Positions 24,095-36,363 of a stretch of 64,000 nucleotides of DNA are shown here, piece by piece. This stretch comes from Notospermus geniculatus. Taxonomy: Eukaryota > Nemertea > Pilidiophora > Heteronemertea > Lineidae. Below the pieces are notes generated by a model. The model was not told where the DNA came from, did not search any database, and saw only the letters and a list, made by a program, of their open reading frames with translations. The stretch spans positions 38,465 through 102,464 of the forward strand of contig NMRB01001626.1 of the NCBI GenBank assembly GCA_002633025.1, given 5' to 3'. The position numbers and the translations under genes are program-made. Every line of letters begins with the position of its first letter. Position 1 is the first letter of the stretch.

Positions 24095-24383
24095 GTAAGC
24101 ATTGTCTTTATCCACCTTTTACCCGGAAGTAAATTGATCTCCATTGACTCCGACGAATTTTTTTTTCTCAACTTTACATTGCCACATCATAAAGTTTCAG
24201 ATTCTTCAATCACTTTCCGTCGCTCAACATTTCATCCAGCGCATGACGGAAACCACTGCTTTCAGTTTGTTTTAGACACAAGTAGTATAAGATTTTAAAA
24301 TCCGCATGAAACGAGATGATATCCGTCAAAACTCGACGAAAATATGCCACACAGAAACCTCATCCACTAGCCCCCATGGTCCA

Positions 24384-24491
24384 GGGGCCGTATGCACAAA
24401 ACATCTTAAGTGAAAAATTTCCCTTAATCTATTGTACCAAACAATAGACAAGGGAAATTTTTCACTTAAGATGTTTTGTGCATACGGCCCC
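24384..24491. mobile_element. Fold-back MITE FB-A, copy 1 (108 bp)
   Basis: This is an almost perfect palindrome. The left arm is GGGGCCGTATGCACAAAACA then TCTTAAGTGAAAAATTTCCC; the right arm is its inverse, ending TGTGCATACGGCCCC. The central loop is only about 20 nt. A sister element lies 80 bp downstream. It is too small to code for anything and would need outside enzymes. Confidence 0.88.
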
Positions 24492-24574
24492 ATATTCATG
24501 AACATACTTACGTCAAAGTGTGATACATGTACTTATCTTTTGTGTTGAACAAGGGATAAGTGTCACACTCAGAC

Positions 24575-24680
24575 GGGCCGTATGCATAAAACATCTTAAG
24601 TGTAAAATTTCCCTTATCTTTTGTTTGGAACAATAGTTTGAGGAAATTTTACACTTAAGGTGTTTTATGCATACGGCCCC
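24575..24680. mobile_element. Fold-back MITE FB-A, copy 2 (about 105 bp)
   Basis: It has the same arms as the element at 24,384-24,491 (GGGCCGTATGCATAAAACAT, CTTAAGTGTAAAATTTCCCT) with a few substitutions and a different loop. The spacer between the two copies (24,492-24,574) itself has inverse patches, AAAGTGTGATAC and GATAAGTGTCACACT. Those patches resemble the ends of the element at 14.4 kb, so the pair may be nested in a remnant of that family. Confidence 0.85.
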
Positions 24681-27358
24681 TGGGTGACAGTCCATTCTTC
24701 AATGTGGGATAACGATAGGCCTAAATGGTTACAGAAACCCTGACATTACAATAGCAGGCATTGTGACTCGGACTTGCATTCCCAGTCTGCCACTTCTTTT
24801 GGAATCCAAGCCCGGTGCTATTGTCCTCGTGGATTAGGCCTTTGTGAAGGATTACGTCGCTAACCCTCCCAAACCATTGACAATGCATGACTTTTGTGTT
24901 ATTCCTAGGACTTTCCCCTCTGGTGCACTGGTAGTCACAGTTGGAGGTTCTCAAACGATGCTGAAAGCAGTGGGTTCCGATGTGTGCTCAAAACTGATAT
25001 GATCCCGCGTTGCATTTCCAAAGGAGACCAAACCAAACAAGTCTGTATTTCACCAATTTATGGTCGAAGATGGACATTTTTTACGTCTCCCTGGTAATTT
25101 GTTCCAGCTTTGTCGATAATGAAATCTGTTCATGATGTGATTTCTACTTGAAAACGATTTCTCAACGGTACAGGTGCGAACGACAGAACAAGAACATGCA
25201 TGAGTGTTGACAAGTGCTCTCGCAGACGAAAAAGAGGCACCTCATATCGGTTTTTCGCAACGGCCGGTGAAACGTTTTTCAGTGAGGCCCGTGTGCCAGT
25301 GTGACATTAAAACAGATTGACGGAATAAGCGGCGTCTTGAAAATGGATGACACAGAGAGAACAATGCGTTCCGAACGATGGGAACCCGGGGATGGGAATC
25401 ACACAGAAAAACATTACACCAGGTTAGTTCTACGACAACGTTTAGCGACGATTCACCTATTTTGTCAGTGTAGGCTTTCACAATGGAAGGAACCGTCGCT
25501 AAACCTTGTCCTAGGCTTGACCAGGCCGTTGCAAAAACTTGCCAGTTTCGTCGAGTTCAGCCTACCCCTCAAATCATTTCATCAGCTCCCGGCCATTATA
25601 GCACTGTAGTCAATTATTCAGAAGCAACGTACAACATGATTGCTGTACTGCGTCATCATCAGCTTTTTAAAGTGTTTTATATGGATTTCCCAATCCATGT
25701 CGACATGTGGACGACCTGATTCAAATCTGAAGCAGCCGATACACTTTGGTCTGTGATTTCGGCCTCCAGTACAAAATCAATGGAATTTGCGATCCAAATT
25801 GAAATGCCTTTCGTTTTTGTCTGGGACCATCGATTTGATTGAGAAGCCGTCCGATTCCCATAGGCTTGCATGCACCAAAGGGCCTCTGATCATCACATGC
25901 GAAGCTATTCGCTGTATCAGCTATGGAGGCGGTGTTTATCCATTGGTACAGCGGTATCGTAAACATTCATGTCGGTACTCATCAGCTTTTTCGCAAGCTT
26001 TAGGGCATCTTCCTCAGTTGTACATATTTCTGTAAAATTCGGTGTGATTGCAATGCCCTTTGGTCTTGGCACACGCCCTCTACTTCCAGATGGTCTATTT
26101 TCCCCCATTAGAATGAAGAGAACAGATGTTGACGAGTTTTCCATTCCTAGGATGACGCCCAAGGAAGGGCGTTAAAGGACGCCTGCTTCGGTTCAACGTC
26201 TTGACGTCCGTCTCCGTCTTGCGTCACTTCTCTGCCATCCTTCCCTCAAATACCATCTGAACTTCTAGTCTACCAATACCTTCAGATAATCCCACGATAG
26301 TCTGCCATACTTTTCAGCCTAATGATCGAACTCCAGTCGCTTAATTAGGCAATTAATTAATGAGTTTACTATAATTGCGTTCTGCCATCTGCCGAGCTAA
26401 TGGATCATTCGGTTGACTAGAGTTTCCCTCGACTAAAAAGCTATTTAGTTCGACCAAGTAACATGCTCCCACGATGTTGTACTATATAATGTACAGTGAG
26501 ATGTACAGAGCTGGGTGCATAATGATCCAGCGTACGTCACATTGCTTCGATAGCACTTACACAAGGGCAATGCTTCTTATTTTTTAAACTTTCAAGGCTG
26601 AATAACAGTTTTTTACAGAGACATTTAAGTGGGAAGTTTTAAGACACAGCCCCCTCACCGTGAGGCTGCAGGCCGAGCTACTGGAACTAGTGTAACCGTA
26701 GTTTCGAACAACAGGTAGAAAACCGCTGTGTGAAATGTTTGAGCAAGACTGCACATGCTCGCGACACAGAAATAGCACAATCAGGATAGATTGTGTAATA
26801 TTAATAGTCGTGACAGCGCAGTAATAAAAAAACAAACAAACATCAGTCAATAAATAGGTGAATACTTGTATTGATCTACGACATACGGTGAACACCGGGT
26901 GAAATCATGAGGCCGCCAGTGGGCAGGGAATTAGGCATATCACAAAAATATAAAATATTCATCACATCACGTTTTGTATCAAGATGTACCCATTATTCTG
27001 GGTCAGCATTATTTTGAGTGTGACGCAAACTAAACACACCAAGATGATTTCTTTTTCAGGTATACGTGTGCTATTTTGGATACATTATATACCGGTAGCA
27101 TTTTCGTTCTGGATTTAATTCTCTTTGCACCGAATGAAGCCAGGGGGCTTTCCCGAGGGTTTTTACGAGATAACGACAACCACAACATGAGCCGACTTAT
27201 GGCGCCCCACGATGGAGGTATAGGCCTATTTTGCTAAAATAACTGAGGCAGTGTTCACGTCAGGCCTGAGCACAAATAGGCCTATGAGGGCCTAGTTCCT
27301 CGTTAGTTCAGTCTTGCTTGTGGTTGGGGTCACGTGATCATCAGATGATATGCCTGAC
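24681..27358. other. Shaw intron, no recognised feature
   Basis: I searched for the missing S1-S2 exon by its conserved features (WF[TF]FE, FCLxTHP) and did not find it. No repeats of note. Confidence 0.4.
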
Positions 27359-27617
27359 TTAAAGGAGCTCGACGTCCAAGTTGAAAACAAACTGGTTTGT
27401 TTACAAACAGTGGCCAGCAAACTAGTTTTATTCCTTCGTGAAGGTGGCAGCACCAGTAGCGCCCTGTGATCGTTAGACTGGTGCCCGGTCCAATGCAACT
27501 CATTCAGGATATTCACGTCAGTACATAACACCGACAATAGGTGGCAGCACCGCAGGCGTCGCGTGGATAGAGAACCAGTGAGTGAGTGTTTACAACTTGG
27601 ACGTCCAGCTCCTTTAA
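27359..27617. mobile_element. piggyBac-type MITE, copy 2 (TTAA-flanked)
   Basis: This is a second copy of the element at 2,798-3,055. TTAA lies at 27,359-27,362 and 27,614-27,617, with ends AGGAGCTCGACGTCCAAGTT and the inverse. The interior is close to copy 1 but differs at scattered bases, for example CACCAGTAGCGCCCTGTG against CACCAGTACGCCCCGTG. The low divergence suggests fairly recent activity. It lies within the Shaw intron. Confidence 0.82.
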
Positions 27618-28439
27618 AAGATGAAAAAATCCGCTGGTTCCGAAACAGTCTAGACGTCCAATCAGGCAAATCCTTTTGGTGTAATCATGACGACAGACGC
27701 TTTCCTCTCTTCCAGCAACTGATCAGAAAATACAATATTCCTGGAGACTACACTCGTTCGGCTTCCATTCCCCGGCTTCGCCGGCATACAGGAATTTTTC
27801 AATCGGTCGCCATGGTTACTCGTGGAAAACAAATAACAAGCCCTATCAAAAGTATAACGATGTTGGCATGATTTTACACAATTGTAACACAATCACTCGT
27901 CAGTGTAAGCGTATCACGTGAGACCAGGATTGTGTTACATCGAATGCGTTATATCGATATAGAAATAGATTATTTGACGCCGGCGGGAATGAAATCACAT
28001 TGGCGTTATGAAACGGGATTAAGCGAGAATTTGGTTTTCAAAATGGCTGCCACTTATACGTAGGCCTACTTTCTGTACCAAGAAAAAATGAAATCATGAA
28101 ACGTCATTGCAGCGGTCATGGCGGTGCTGTCCCCTCTCGTCACCTTGATTTTTGCACGGCCGATGACGAAGTTGAGGTTGATTTGTCCGAATGAAAGCAG
28201 AGAAATTGCCACAATGGTGAATTGCACGCGCGTGTAATTTGAAATGAAATTCTGACGACAGCCATGTACCGTGATGGGTTTCGCCTGAATAGCAATGACG
28301 AAGGTTTATGGTGTACCATGCTGCACTTATCAGAATTGATTGAGAAATATTGCGATGGACAATGATTGACCGATGTTCCTGTTTGAAACGTCATGATTTT
28401 CGCGTGCGTTTGGAGCGGGTGAATCAGGCGGTCTGTTCA
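27618..28439. other. Shaw intron, nothing recognised
   Basis: No exon or repeat was recognised. An AAAATGGCTGCC motif lies near 28,040. Confidence 0.35.
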
Positions 28440-28570
28440 GAGTACCCTGCTGCACACACCGCGACCTGCTGCACACAGGGTGATTTGCTGCACACAGGGC
28501 AATTTGTTGCACACAGGGCGGCCTGCTGCACACACAGGGTGACCTGCTGCACACACTACGACCCGCTGCG
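28440..28570. repeat. About 18-bp minisatellite (CTGCTGCACACAGGG)
   Basis: Six or seven imperfect units of CCTGCTGCACACAGGGTG follow one another; variants include TTTGCTGC and TTTGTTGC. The period is near 18 bp. The in-frame Cys/Arg/Ser-rich peptide on the minus strand is a by-product of this repeat. Confidence 0.8.
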
Positions 28571-29242
28571 CATGTGGCGACAAGTGGAGATGCCGCTTGT
28601 CGCAGTATGTGGCATGACTCTTTCAACAAAAGAGTTTGGCGTCGTGCAAAAAAGGGTAGGCGATTCCATATTTAGTAGTCCAGCTCGCTCTACCAGATTG
28701 CGAAAACTTGATAATTCATTACATAGTCTAAATCTCGCTGGAGAACGCTCCTCCAAACATCACTCGAGGCCATACATCCATATTTTACACATTTCCAACA
28801 TCAAAAAGCGTCGTATGGGTTTATAATGAGCCATGAGTGTATACAGCTGTTTGTAATCAAAGTTTAATGTGCACAGAATCATGAATATATAGACGGATCT
28901 GCCGTTTGATATAGATTTTTTCTTGGTTTGCGTATAAACTGCTGACGCTTCTCTCAGGATCTGTATCAATAATACTTAATGTTGTTACTGGTGTGTACAG
29001 CAAGTAGGCCATACACGAAGGAAAAAAACGCACGCAACGATGCATATAAGTACACTTTGCCGTAAGGATAGTTATCAGGGGCATTGGGATGCCATAGTTC
29101 GACTGTAGGCCACCCCTCGGCTTGGTTGGTCATCACCAACCTCCGTATTTTGGTAAAAAAAAAGTCCCTCCGCATCGTCTTTTGCACAGACGAGGCCTGA
29201 CTTTCACTCAGTCACACTCCTTGGTTCCAATGGGAGACTTTC
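28571..29242. other. Shaw intron, nothing recognised
   Basis: No exon or repeat was recognised. Confidence 0.35.
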
Positions 29243-29400
29243 CTGCCGTTAGGGGCCACTACCAGTTAGCCGTCCTTGGAATGTGACGTCACAGAGAAGA
29301 AATGCACGCCACGACGTCATCCGTGGAGGCCATGGCTTACGTCTGTGACGTCAAATTTTGTGACGTTGTAGGACCGCTAACAGGCGACCTCTAACGGCAG
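29243..29400. mobile_element. CRE-carrying MITE (158 bp)
   Basis: The left end CTGCCGTTAGGGGCCACTAC, with CAGTTAGCCGTCCT, is matched in inverse by GGACCGCTAACAGGCGACCT then CTAACGGCAG at the right. Inside are two exact TGACGTCA palindromes (29,284 and 29,346) and related ACGACGTCATCC and TGTGACGTTG sites, arranged roughly symmetrically. The element has no coding capacity. Confidence 0.78.
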
Positions 29401-32400
29401 TAAAGGCACCCATTATTGTTGCAGTATTCATATCATTGGTCTAAAATTAAGCCTATCGTGGCCGTATAGGTGGCAAGGTGGTGGGCAGCGGGTCACCATA
29501 CATACCCAGTGTTTACATGTCAACTCATGCACCTAACACCCACTGATCATGACTGTGTAGTTAACTACCATTGAACACCTCCATTCATCACGTGATAGAT
29601 TATCAGTGATCTGTCCTACACAAAATATCATCGCCTCTCATCCATATACCCTCCATCCATCCTGCATGCACGACACATAATCCATGGTGCGATTTTAGCC
29701 CACACGGTAACTTGCCTCCGGCTGTACACCGTATCACTTAAGCAGTTAATCAATAGAGCGCTACAGGCACAGAGATACTTCTATATGCGAACTTATTAGA
29801 GCTGCGAGAGCTGTTTATGTGTGAAATTTGTAATCATTTTATATTTGAACATTTCACGATCCTCTTTCATCAGAATATGCGCAAAATATTTGCAAATCCC
29901 CGACGACGAGTAGGCCCCTATCGATACCAAATGCACAAAAGATAAATTTAAAAATATGTTCACGTCATTTCGTCCTAATTCAAGACTTATGTTGACAACT
30001 TTATTTTGATCTCAGTTTTAGACCTGCGGAACGAGGCCCTGATACGATGCCCAAGAGACCTATTACCTGTCAACACTCGTAGTGTGGCAGCAGCTTCTCA
30101 CATGTGACGCTCTCCACCCGAGGAGGTGAAAAAATCATCTTTATTCAACTCCGCCATTTTGAAGTCGTAATTTCGACGTTCCACAGCTGCGCCAAGCAAT
30201 TAGTTTCCCTGAATGGCGTAATTCGTCCTGAGAAATGGCTCCTGTTACAGTTATTGTTTAATGTCAAGAAACTCGGAATCGAAGAAAGGCACCGCGAGGC
30301 AATGCATGGGGAGGATGACGATGTCGGCGTGGAATCGACATGTGTCAGTTGCATTTTGAAAATGTTTCTCGCTGACAGCGAGTGGAACAAAACGATGAGG
30401 TGGAAGTTGTAGAGCGGGACGCAAAAATCTCGCCTTCAAACTCATCCAAACGTCAAACCATATTTCACAAGGCCAGACCTCCTATGGTCTTCGGCCGCCA
30501 TGCTCAGGTGATTAGTTACCCGGCTAGCTGGGAATCGGTGAGGATGGAGAAGACTTATCTGTTTAGAAAAAATAAAAAGGAGCTGCTGTTAGGTATGCAG
30601 TTTCCTGGCCTTGAGACGCAAAACCATGTTTTTTTCTGTCCTTTCCTCCTTGCTGCCTGCAGTGAGTTGTAGGTCTGCGAAAACAACCCACCCCCGGCCC
30701 CGATCCGGCACTGGGGTCTCCCTAAGCTTCTCTGATTCTGTGTTCACGGAATGTCGGAAAGAGACCGTGTAGTTTACATGGTGAAATCGTTTATTCAAAT
30801 TTTGCCTCCTGAAGGCCACTGATCCCATCCATCAGGATGAAGACTTAACAGGAAATCGATGGTTGGATTGCTAAACGAACTTTCACGTATTGAAACCAAA
30901 CGATCCACTCAAAATGGCGACTTCCAGACGTGTCAGGCAGGATACCAAGGCCTTTGAAGTACCGAATCGAGGCACAAATCATGACGGTGGTCGGACATCG
31001 ATCAAAGTGTCCCCCAAAAGCTTTTCACCCGAAATAATTCGTTCCTAAAGTGTCTTGCAACTCATAATTCAGAGTAAAAATTATGGAAAAAGCTGTGGAA
31101 ACGACGAAATGATTAATCACAAACATATAGCCTCAGTGTGCACAAGGTCAAGTGGAACCAATTCCGTATCCTTCCGATTCCGAAGGACGGAGTAGTTATT
31201 TGCGAGTAAGTGGTTCCCATCTCAAGGATACCTGGCGGGGGAGACTGGCCTGTTCAGAAATGCCTGCAGAAATGCACAAGGTATTAACGAAATGAAGATG
31301 AAATTGACGTCACGAAGGTCTGAGTCAATTCCATGCCAAATATGCCTGAAATATAACACAAGTTTCTGTGTGAAATGTGGTAGATTGTGGCCAAGACGGT
31401 TGAGATCAATCCACAGTGATGCCTGCATTCCTTGATGTTAGTAAACAATCATCTGCCTGTGGATATACATGTAATCAAATAAATCGTACAATAAGGCCGT
31501 TCAACTATCCCCTGCAATCTGCTCCTCAGGGCGAACGGTATCAGTGCCGGAGATGCAATTAGCCAGGCCGCGGATGTTATAAATTGTGCCCGAATGAAGC
31601 AGCGTTGATTGTGTTTGTATCATCAGTCATATAGCAGTCATGTATATTTCAGCGGGTATCAAATCGTACCGTTGTTCTGTTTTGGAGATACTTTATGCGA
31701 GGAGAGTTGCACTTTTTGGTAAAAGTACAACACGTCTGCATCTGCCGTTGAGTGGCAGTGATGGCTCAGCCAATATGGCGTACTCCCTTTCCATTTCGTG
31801 GCATCCTTCGATACTTCCTAAAATTCTTCAGATTTGCACCAAGTTTGTCGAATCTACTGAAAAAATACTCCGGCACCGCGTCGCTATCTACCAGAAGTAA
31901 CCCCACTGCCTTTGTTTTGGGGGCATTAAAACTAGAGCACGGCCGAACGTCCGTGGCCATTGTAGTGTCAAGGTCAAGTGAATGTCATGGTCACGCCGCC
32001 AGCAGCCATGACCTTGGCCGTTCTTCCTTAACGAAATTAAAGTTTTTATCTATAGATTTCTCGCTCCGAATGGAATTGGTGAAGGGTGCGAATGGATCTG
32101 ACATGTCATTTTGACCTGCCTCGTCAGGAGGCTAGAATTTCGTCATTGGTACCAATTATGCAGCCTGCATCGTAGCCAGGGACTTCTGTTTTGGTCGGAT
32201 GTCGTCGATAATGTAGACCAGTAATCTTCCCCTATCCGCCTTCGGCAAGACCTCCCCACCTGGCAATCGGTTGTCCGCCTCTCCCTGAATCCACAGACCA
32301 AGGGCCAAACATCCCCCAACGGATTTCTAATAAACAGAAGCAACGACCCAAACAAACTCTGCCGTTTGTAGACGACGAACCGTATACACTGGGGACAACC

Positions 32401-32469
32401 TTTCCTTTACACGACAAGGGTAAACAACTAATGTAAACACTGGACGTCTTTAATTTGAAGTTACTTGAT
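29401..32469. other. Shaw intron, no recognised gene
   Basis: No exon was recognised. Near 31,965-32,020 are several AGGTCA-type half-sites (CAAGGTCAAG, CATGGTCAC, CATGACCTTGG), possible nuclear-receptor motifs. One exact TGACGTCA lies at 31,305. Confidence 0.35.
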
Positions 32470-32612
32470 TGCTTATCTAACCAATGGCTCTTTGATCTCT
32501 AGAGCCTCAACACTATTGGCTGTTCAAGTTTACATAGCGTTGCTTCGATTGGCTGTGGATATCGTGACGTGAATGATGTCAATGTTTACTCAAATTTGAT
32601 TGGTAGAAAATG
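32470..32612. promoter_or_regulatory. Cluster of CCAAT / ATTGG boxes
   Basis: Four boxes lie within about 130 bp: ACCAATGGCTC, CTATTGGCTGTTC, GATTGGCTGTGG and GATTGGTAGAAAATG. Spacing is 30-60 bp. The setting resembles the arrays at 17.2 kb and 45.5 kb but without clear unit repetition. Confidence 0.4.
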
Positions 32613-33011
32613 ATTTGTTGATGTTTTTCTTTTGTTGGCTGTTTCAATGTCTCCATTGTTCGACGTTCTTAAGGCCTGAACTCAGTGATGTGTTTTCACG
32701 CCCCAGACCACCGCCTTTGTCGCCTTTCCCATTGTTCGGGAGCAACGCGTTGGAAAATACCAAGGCTTCATCGCCGACGCATGGCGTTCAGGACGTGACA
32801 ACGCGTCAGGGGGTTCTGGGACCTCATTCACGAAGCTCCCGTAACTTCACGGAGGGCAGAAACTATTGTCCATTTGAGGCCAATCTATTGTTCACTACAA
32901 AGGATTTGCGTACCCTTTAGTTACGATGGCTTTGTGAATAAGGTATCAGGCCTTCACGGTATAATAGTATCTTTTTCCAATGTTTGAGAATGTTGCTCGA
33001 AATTTTGGCCG

Positions 33012-33120
33012 GTATTTTAGAATGCTCCTCAACGTAAAGCAGTTCCTCAAGACTATTGTTCTCCTGTTCAGAACAATAGCCTTGAGGAACTCCTTTACGT
33101 TGAGGAGCATTCTAAAATAC
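33012..33120. mobile_element. Fold-back element FB-B (109 bp)
   Basis: Arms GTATTTTAGAATGCTCCTCA with ACGTAAAGCAGTTCCTCAAG and their inverse pair over about 50 bp with a handful of mismatches. The loop is about 8 nt. It has about the same length as FB-A at 24.4 kb but unrelated sequence. Confidence 0.88.
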
Positions 33121-33477
33121 GGGACTCTGTGCCGCGACAGTTTAAAACAAGCAATTATGTGATGTACTCTTCGCTGGATAATTCAGCTCCAATCTGCCAT
33201 GTCTGCCGACAGCTCATCTCGGTCTTATGTATTTTGATACCGTGTCAATTATTACTTTATGTATCGGGAACAGGACACGGAAATACTTCACCACCATAAA
33301 CTAATTATATTTGATGATCTCTAATTACAATCATTGATTGGCTAATTTAGGTTTTAATGCACTGTCGGCAGGAAATGAAAAAAATGGTATCTGCTTATCA
33401 TCCTTTGCGAGTATTTCGGTGTCGACGTGAACTTTTATCGTCCACGCAGTGAAAAGTGGTGTTAACCATTACACAGT

Positions 33478-33587
33478 GAAAAAAATCAGGGTTACTTAGT
33501 GCAGAACACCGATTTTCAGTGTTTACTCATTTGGGTGTAACACCTACACTGAAAATCAGTGTTTTGCACTAAGTAACCATGATTTTC
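33478..33587. mobile_element. Fold-back element FB-C (about 110 bp)
   Basis: Left arm: GAAAAAAATCAGGGTTACTT then AGTGCAGAACACCGATTTTC. Right arm: GAAAATCAGTGTTTTGCACT then AAGTAACCATGATTTTC. The arms are inverse with few mismatches, and the loop is about 25 nt. The element ends directly against FB-D. Confidence 0.85.
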
Positions 33588-33588
33588 G

Positions 33589-33723
33589 CATCCTCCCATA
33601 GCAGGGCTTTTGTCTCGTTCCTCTTGTACACTATAGTATACTCTTCCACTCTAGTTACCTACGCTTGTACACTAGAGTGGATGACGAAAGAGGTGGGAGG
33701 TGAAAAGCCCTGCTGGGAGGATG
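33589..33723. mobile_element. Fold-back element FB-D (135 bp)
   Basis: The outer ends CATCCTCCCATAGCAGGGCT and the inverse AGCCCTGCTGGGAGGATG match with a 2-bp gap. Internal TGTACACTATAG and ACTTGTACACTAGAG-like patches add further inverse pairing. It abuts FB-C with almost no spacer. Confidence 0.78.
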
Positions 33724-34871
33724 GATTTTAAAGGGAACACCACTACTTTTCATCTTCACGAAAACCCTTGACACCACCACTCTTTCATTGGACGAGATAT
33801 TGTCCGCTATTTCTCCATCGGCAGTAATGCCACGCGGCTGAAAATGAAGAAGATACGTCGACAGAAATTAATGTATTGGTCGTGCTTAAAGAACATTCAG
33901 TGCAGATTCCCGGCCTGTCATGTCACAGCACTCTGCTGACCTAAGCTTAAAAAGTGCATATATAATTCTCCTATTCAGCCTCGATTGTTACTCAACATAT
34001 GTTACAAAATTTATCGCAGACAGACAACATCCATCGCGCAGATAACTCAACTATCGCAACCATCTTTTATTTTGACGACCGGCACATCTGTCCCGGGGGC
34101 TTTGTGTGTTAACTGAAAACAACGACAATAACAACGATGAAACAAGAAGAATGGTCAGTAAAAACAACGAACCTGTGTCTGTCTGTGATCACAATCTTTT
34201 GACTTGGTCGAGATGGGTTCATCAGAGTTGACGTCACCATTTTATTTCGGCTTCATTGGTCATTAGTCTTCATTCCTGACGCCTGTATGAATATCGTGGA
34301 CGAAATTGTCTTCTTTTTTGCGGCGAGATCTGCCTTGCGTCAGTGCCAAAGACCGCAGTTCTTGTGTCTGGGTGCTGGACGTTTTTAGTTATTTTTTTTC
34401 TTTCGAATATTGACAGCTGAGTGCCCGAATACTGGACCCACGGGCAACATTTTTGAGCGAATATGATGTTTTGCAGGAGAAAACCGGGGTGCCCGTAGAA
34501 AATCTTGCAAAGGGAGTCGCCCTTTTTTTAAATTTGGAGATGACTGGCGCCAATGTTTCCGTGCGCCACTCTGACAACCCAAATTTTTGATAATTTATGG
34601 ATAATCATCTCAATGGATTCATCCGTTTTTATGAAAGCTTTATAGGTTGCATTTCCTGCCAGAGTCAGAGCAGTTGCACAAACTATGACATCATGTCCGA
34701 CATCGTACCGATTTCTTTCACACCAATAACTAATTAATTCTTTTTACATCTCAGAAATTGAACTCGTACGGCACATTTAATCACAAAATCGTAATATGTC
34801 GAAAATAAAGATGGAAAAATGATTTTGATTCGCGAAGATATGACGGGGTCATTCATTCGTATAGATGGCAA
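33724..34871. other. Shaw intron, nothing recognised
   Basis: No exon or repeat was recognised. One exact TGACGTCA lies at 34,229. Confidence 0.35.
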
Positions 34872-34991
34872 AAAGTGATCGATTGGTTTTGATAAAATGT
34901 GGAAGCAGCCGTATATGTGGAACGGGGGCTATAAATCTTCGCTTGGTTATGATAAAATGTGGAACCAACCTTGTAAACGAAACGGAGGCAA
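34872..34991. repeat. 60-bp tandem duplication
   Basis: Two units of 60 bp share GATAAAATGTGGAA (34,891 and 34,951), GGAACGGGGGC against GAAACGGAGGC, and ATAAATCTTCGC against ATAAATCTCGCG. Because 60 is divisible by three, both strands show 20-residue repeated peptides. These are not taken as genes. Confidence 0.75.
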
Positions 34992-36363
34992 TAAATCTCG
35001 CGTCTCTCTGTTTATCATGCGACTCATTAACTTCGTGGCGTTCACATGGATTTCGCGTTTGCCTGATATTTTCATTAAAGGCCAAGTCATCAGCTTTCAG
35101 AAATGACATGTCTGACTGTCGTGCTGCTCTGTAATTGCACTCCTCCGCACTCTCTGTGACAATGACCGCTCATCTCACCCACGCATTGTCAGTGTTCAAA
35201 CCGTATTGCTGGCTAGTGGTTTTTCTAAGGAGCTTTTTGCACCGGACATCAGATCTAATAAAACTCACGTCATACGAATTGAAAATCAGCTTTGCGAATT
35301 GCATTTCCCTTAGTTATTTACGAAAGTCCACCGATTAAGTGAATGTTCTCCTGAAGCGCTGAGAGAAATCTTGAAATGCACTTGGAGCATGGCGAAATAA
35401 ACATTATGGTGTTCCTTGGAGGAATTATTTCCTCCAAGGGTGTTCAAATACACTTGTGACGATCAGGTGTTGGTGCCGAATTATCTCCAGAGAGGCACAG
35501 ATTCCTCCCTTGCCGCGCCGTCCATCCTCATAAGCCGGTGTCAAAATCACTTGAGCCGTCGTTCAAGGATATTGCCGGCCATCAAACTGGAGCCATCGCA
35601 CCAATTAAAGAAGTAATCACATACTTGGATCGCCATCAAGGACGGTAATGGTGTGATATGTTCTCGGAAGACCTGAGAAATCTAAGGTCAACGAGGGCGT
35701 TTGATGAAATCTCTCTGCGGACACTAGGCTGTGGTGCTTCTTCGAGGTTGGAGATGATTATGACACAAGGTTCAATTATCCTTAAAGGCTGTCTGGTGGT
35801 GTTCCATCTAAAGAGGGTATTTCCCTTCCCGGGTTATCTTCATTGTAAGATTCTTATTATGACCAGCAAAGTTGTCTCTGACAGAGAGATTCAGCTCACT
35901 TCAGAATAACACGTTTCCTTGATTGGAAAGCTGGTCTCCATCGCTGTGCTCAGCATTGTTGGCAACATGGTTGAATGGCGAGCCCATTGCTATGCAGGAT
36001 TGCCTGCTTCAGAGTATTTGCTCCAGACAGATCGCATTTCTGTTGAAAGTGGATCTAAAAAGGATTGTCTCGTCTCAGACGTCTTTGAATTGGTCATCTT
36101 TTGTTTTTTCTCTCTGTTATTCGCTGCAAGACGCCGACTGGTGTCTGACTCTCCTACCAAGCAATGTAACCCCTGTTATCTTCAAGGCCGGTACTGTGAA
36201 CAGAAAACTCCAGAAATCGGGAACTCCCAAGATCGAGTAGTTGAGTCTTTCTTCATCCATTAGGTGCAGATTGTGCGAATGAAGTAAACTATGCAGTACA
36301 CCATTGACCACAAATGTCCACGCAAAGCCGGTTTGAATCAGGTTGTAAATATACCAGGCACTT
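34992..36363. other. Shaw intron, no recognised gene
   Basis: Only a small perfect hairpin (CCTTGGAGGAA/TTCCTCCAAGG near 35,412-35,440) was seen. The 114-codon open frame at 35,919-36,263 has no known motif. Confidence 0.35.

Noticed and set aside
23699-24171. Open frames on the minus strand opposite the Shaw T1 exon
   Set aside because: They are shadows of the conserved plus-strand coding sequence.
24095-24298. Read-through of the T1 exon to a stop at about 24,296
   Set aside because: Residues after AAG|GTAAGC are unrelated to Kv channels; the donor is strong.
31965-32025. Cluster of AGGTCA half-sites (nuclear-receptor-like)
   Set aside because: The sites are few and short; such a cluster is plausible by chance, so it is only mentioned in the intron description.
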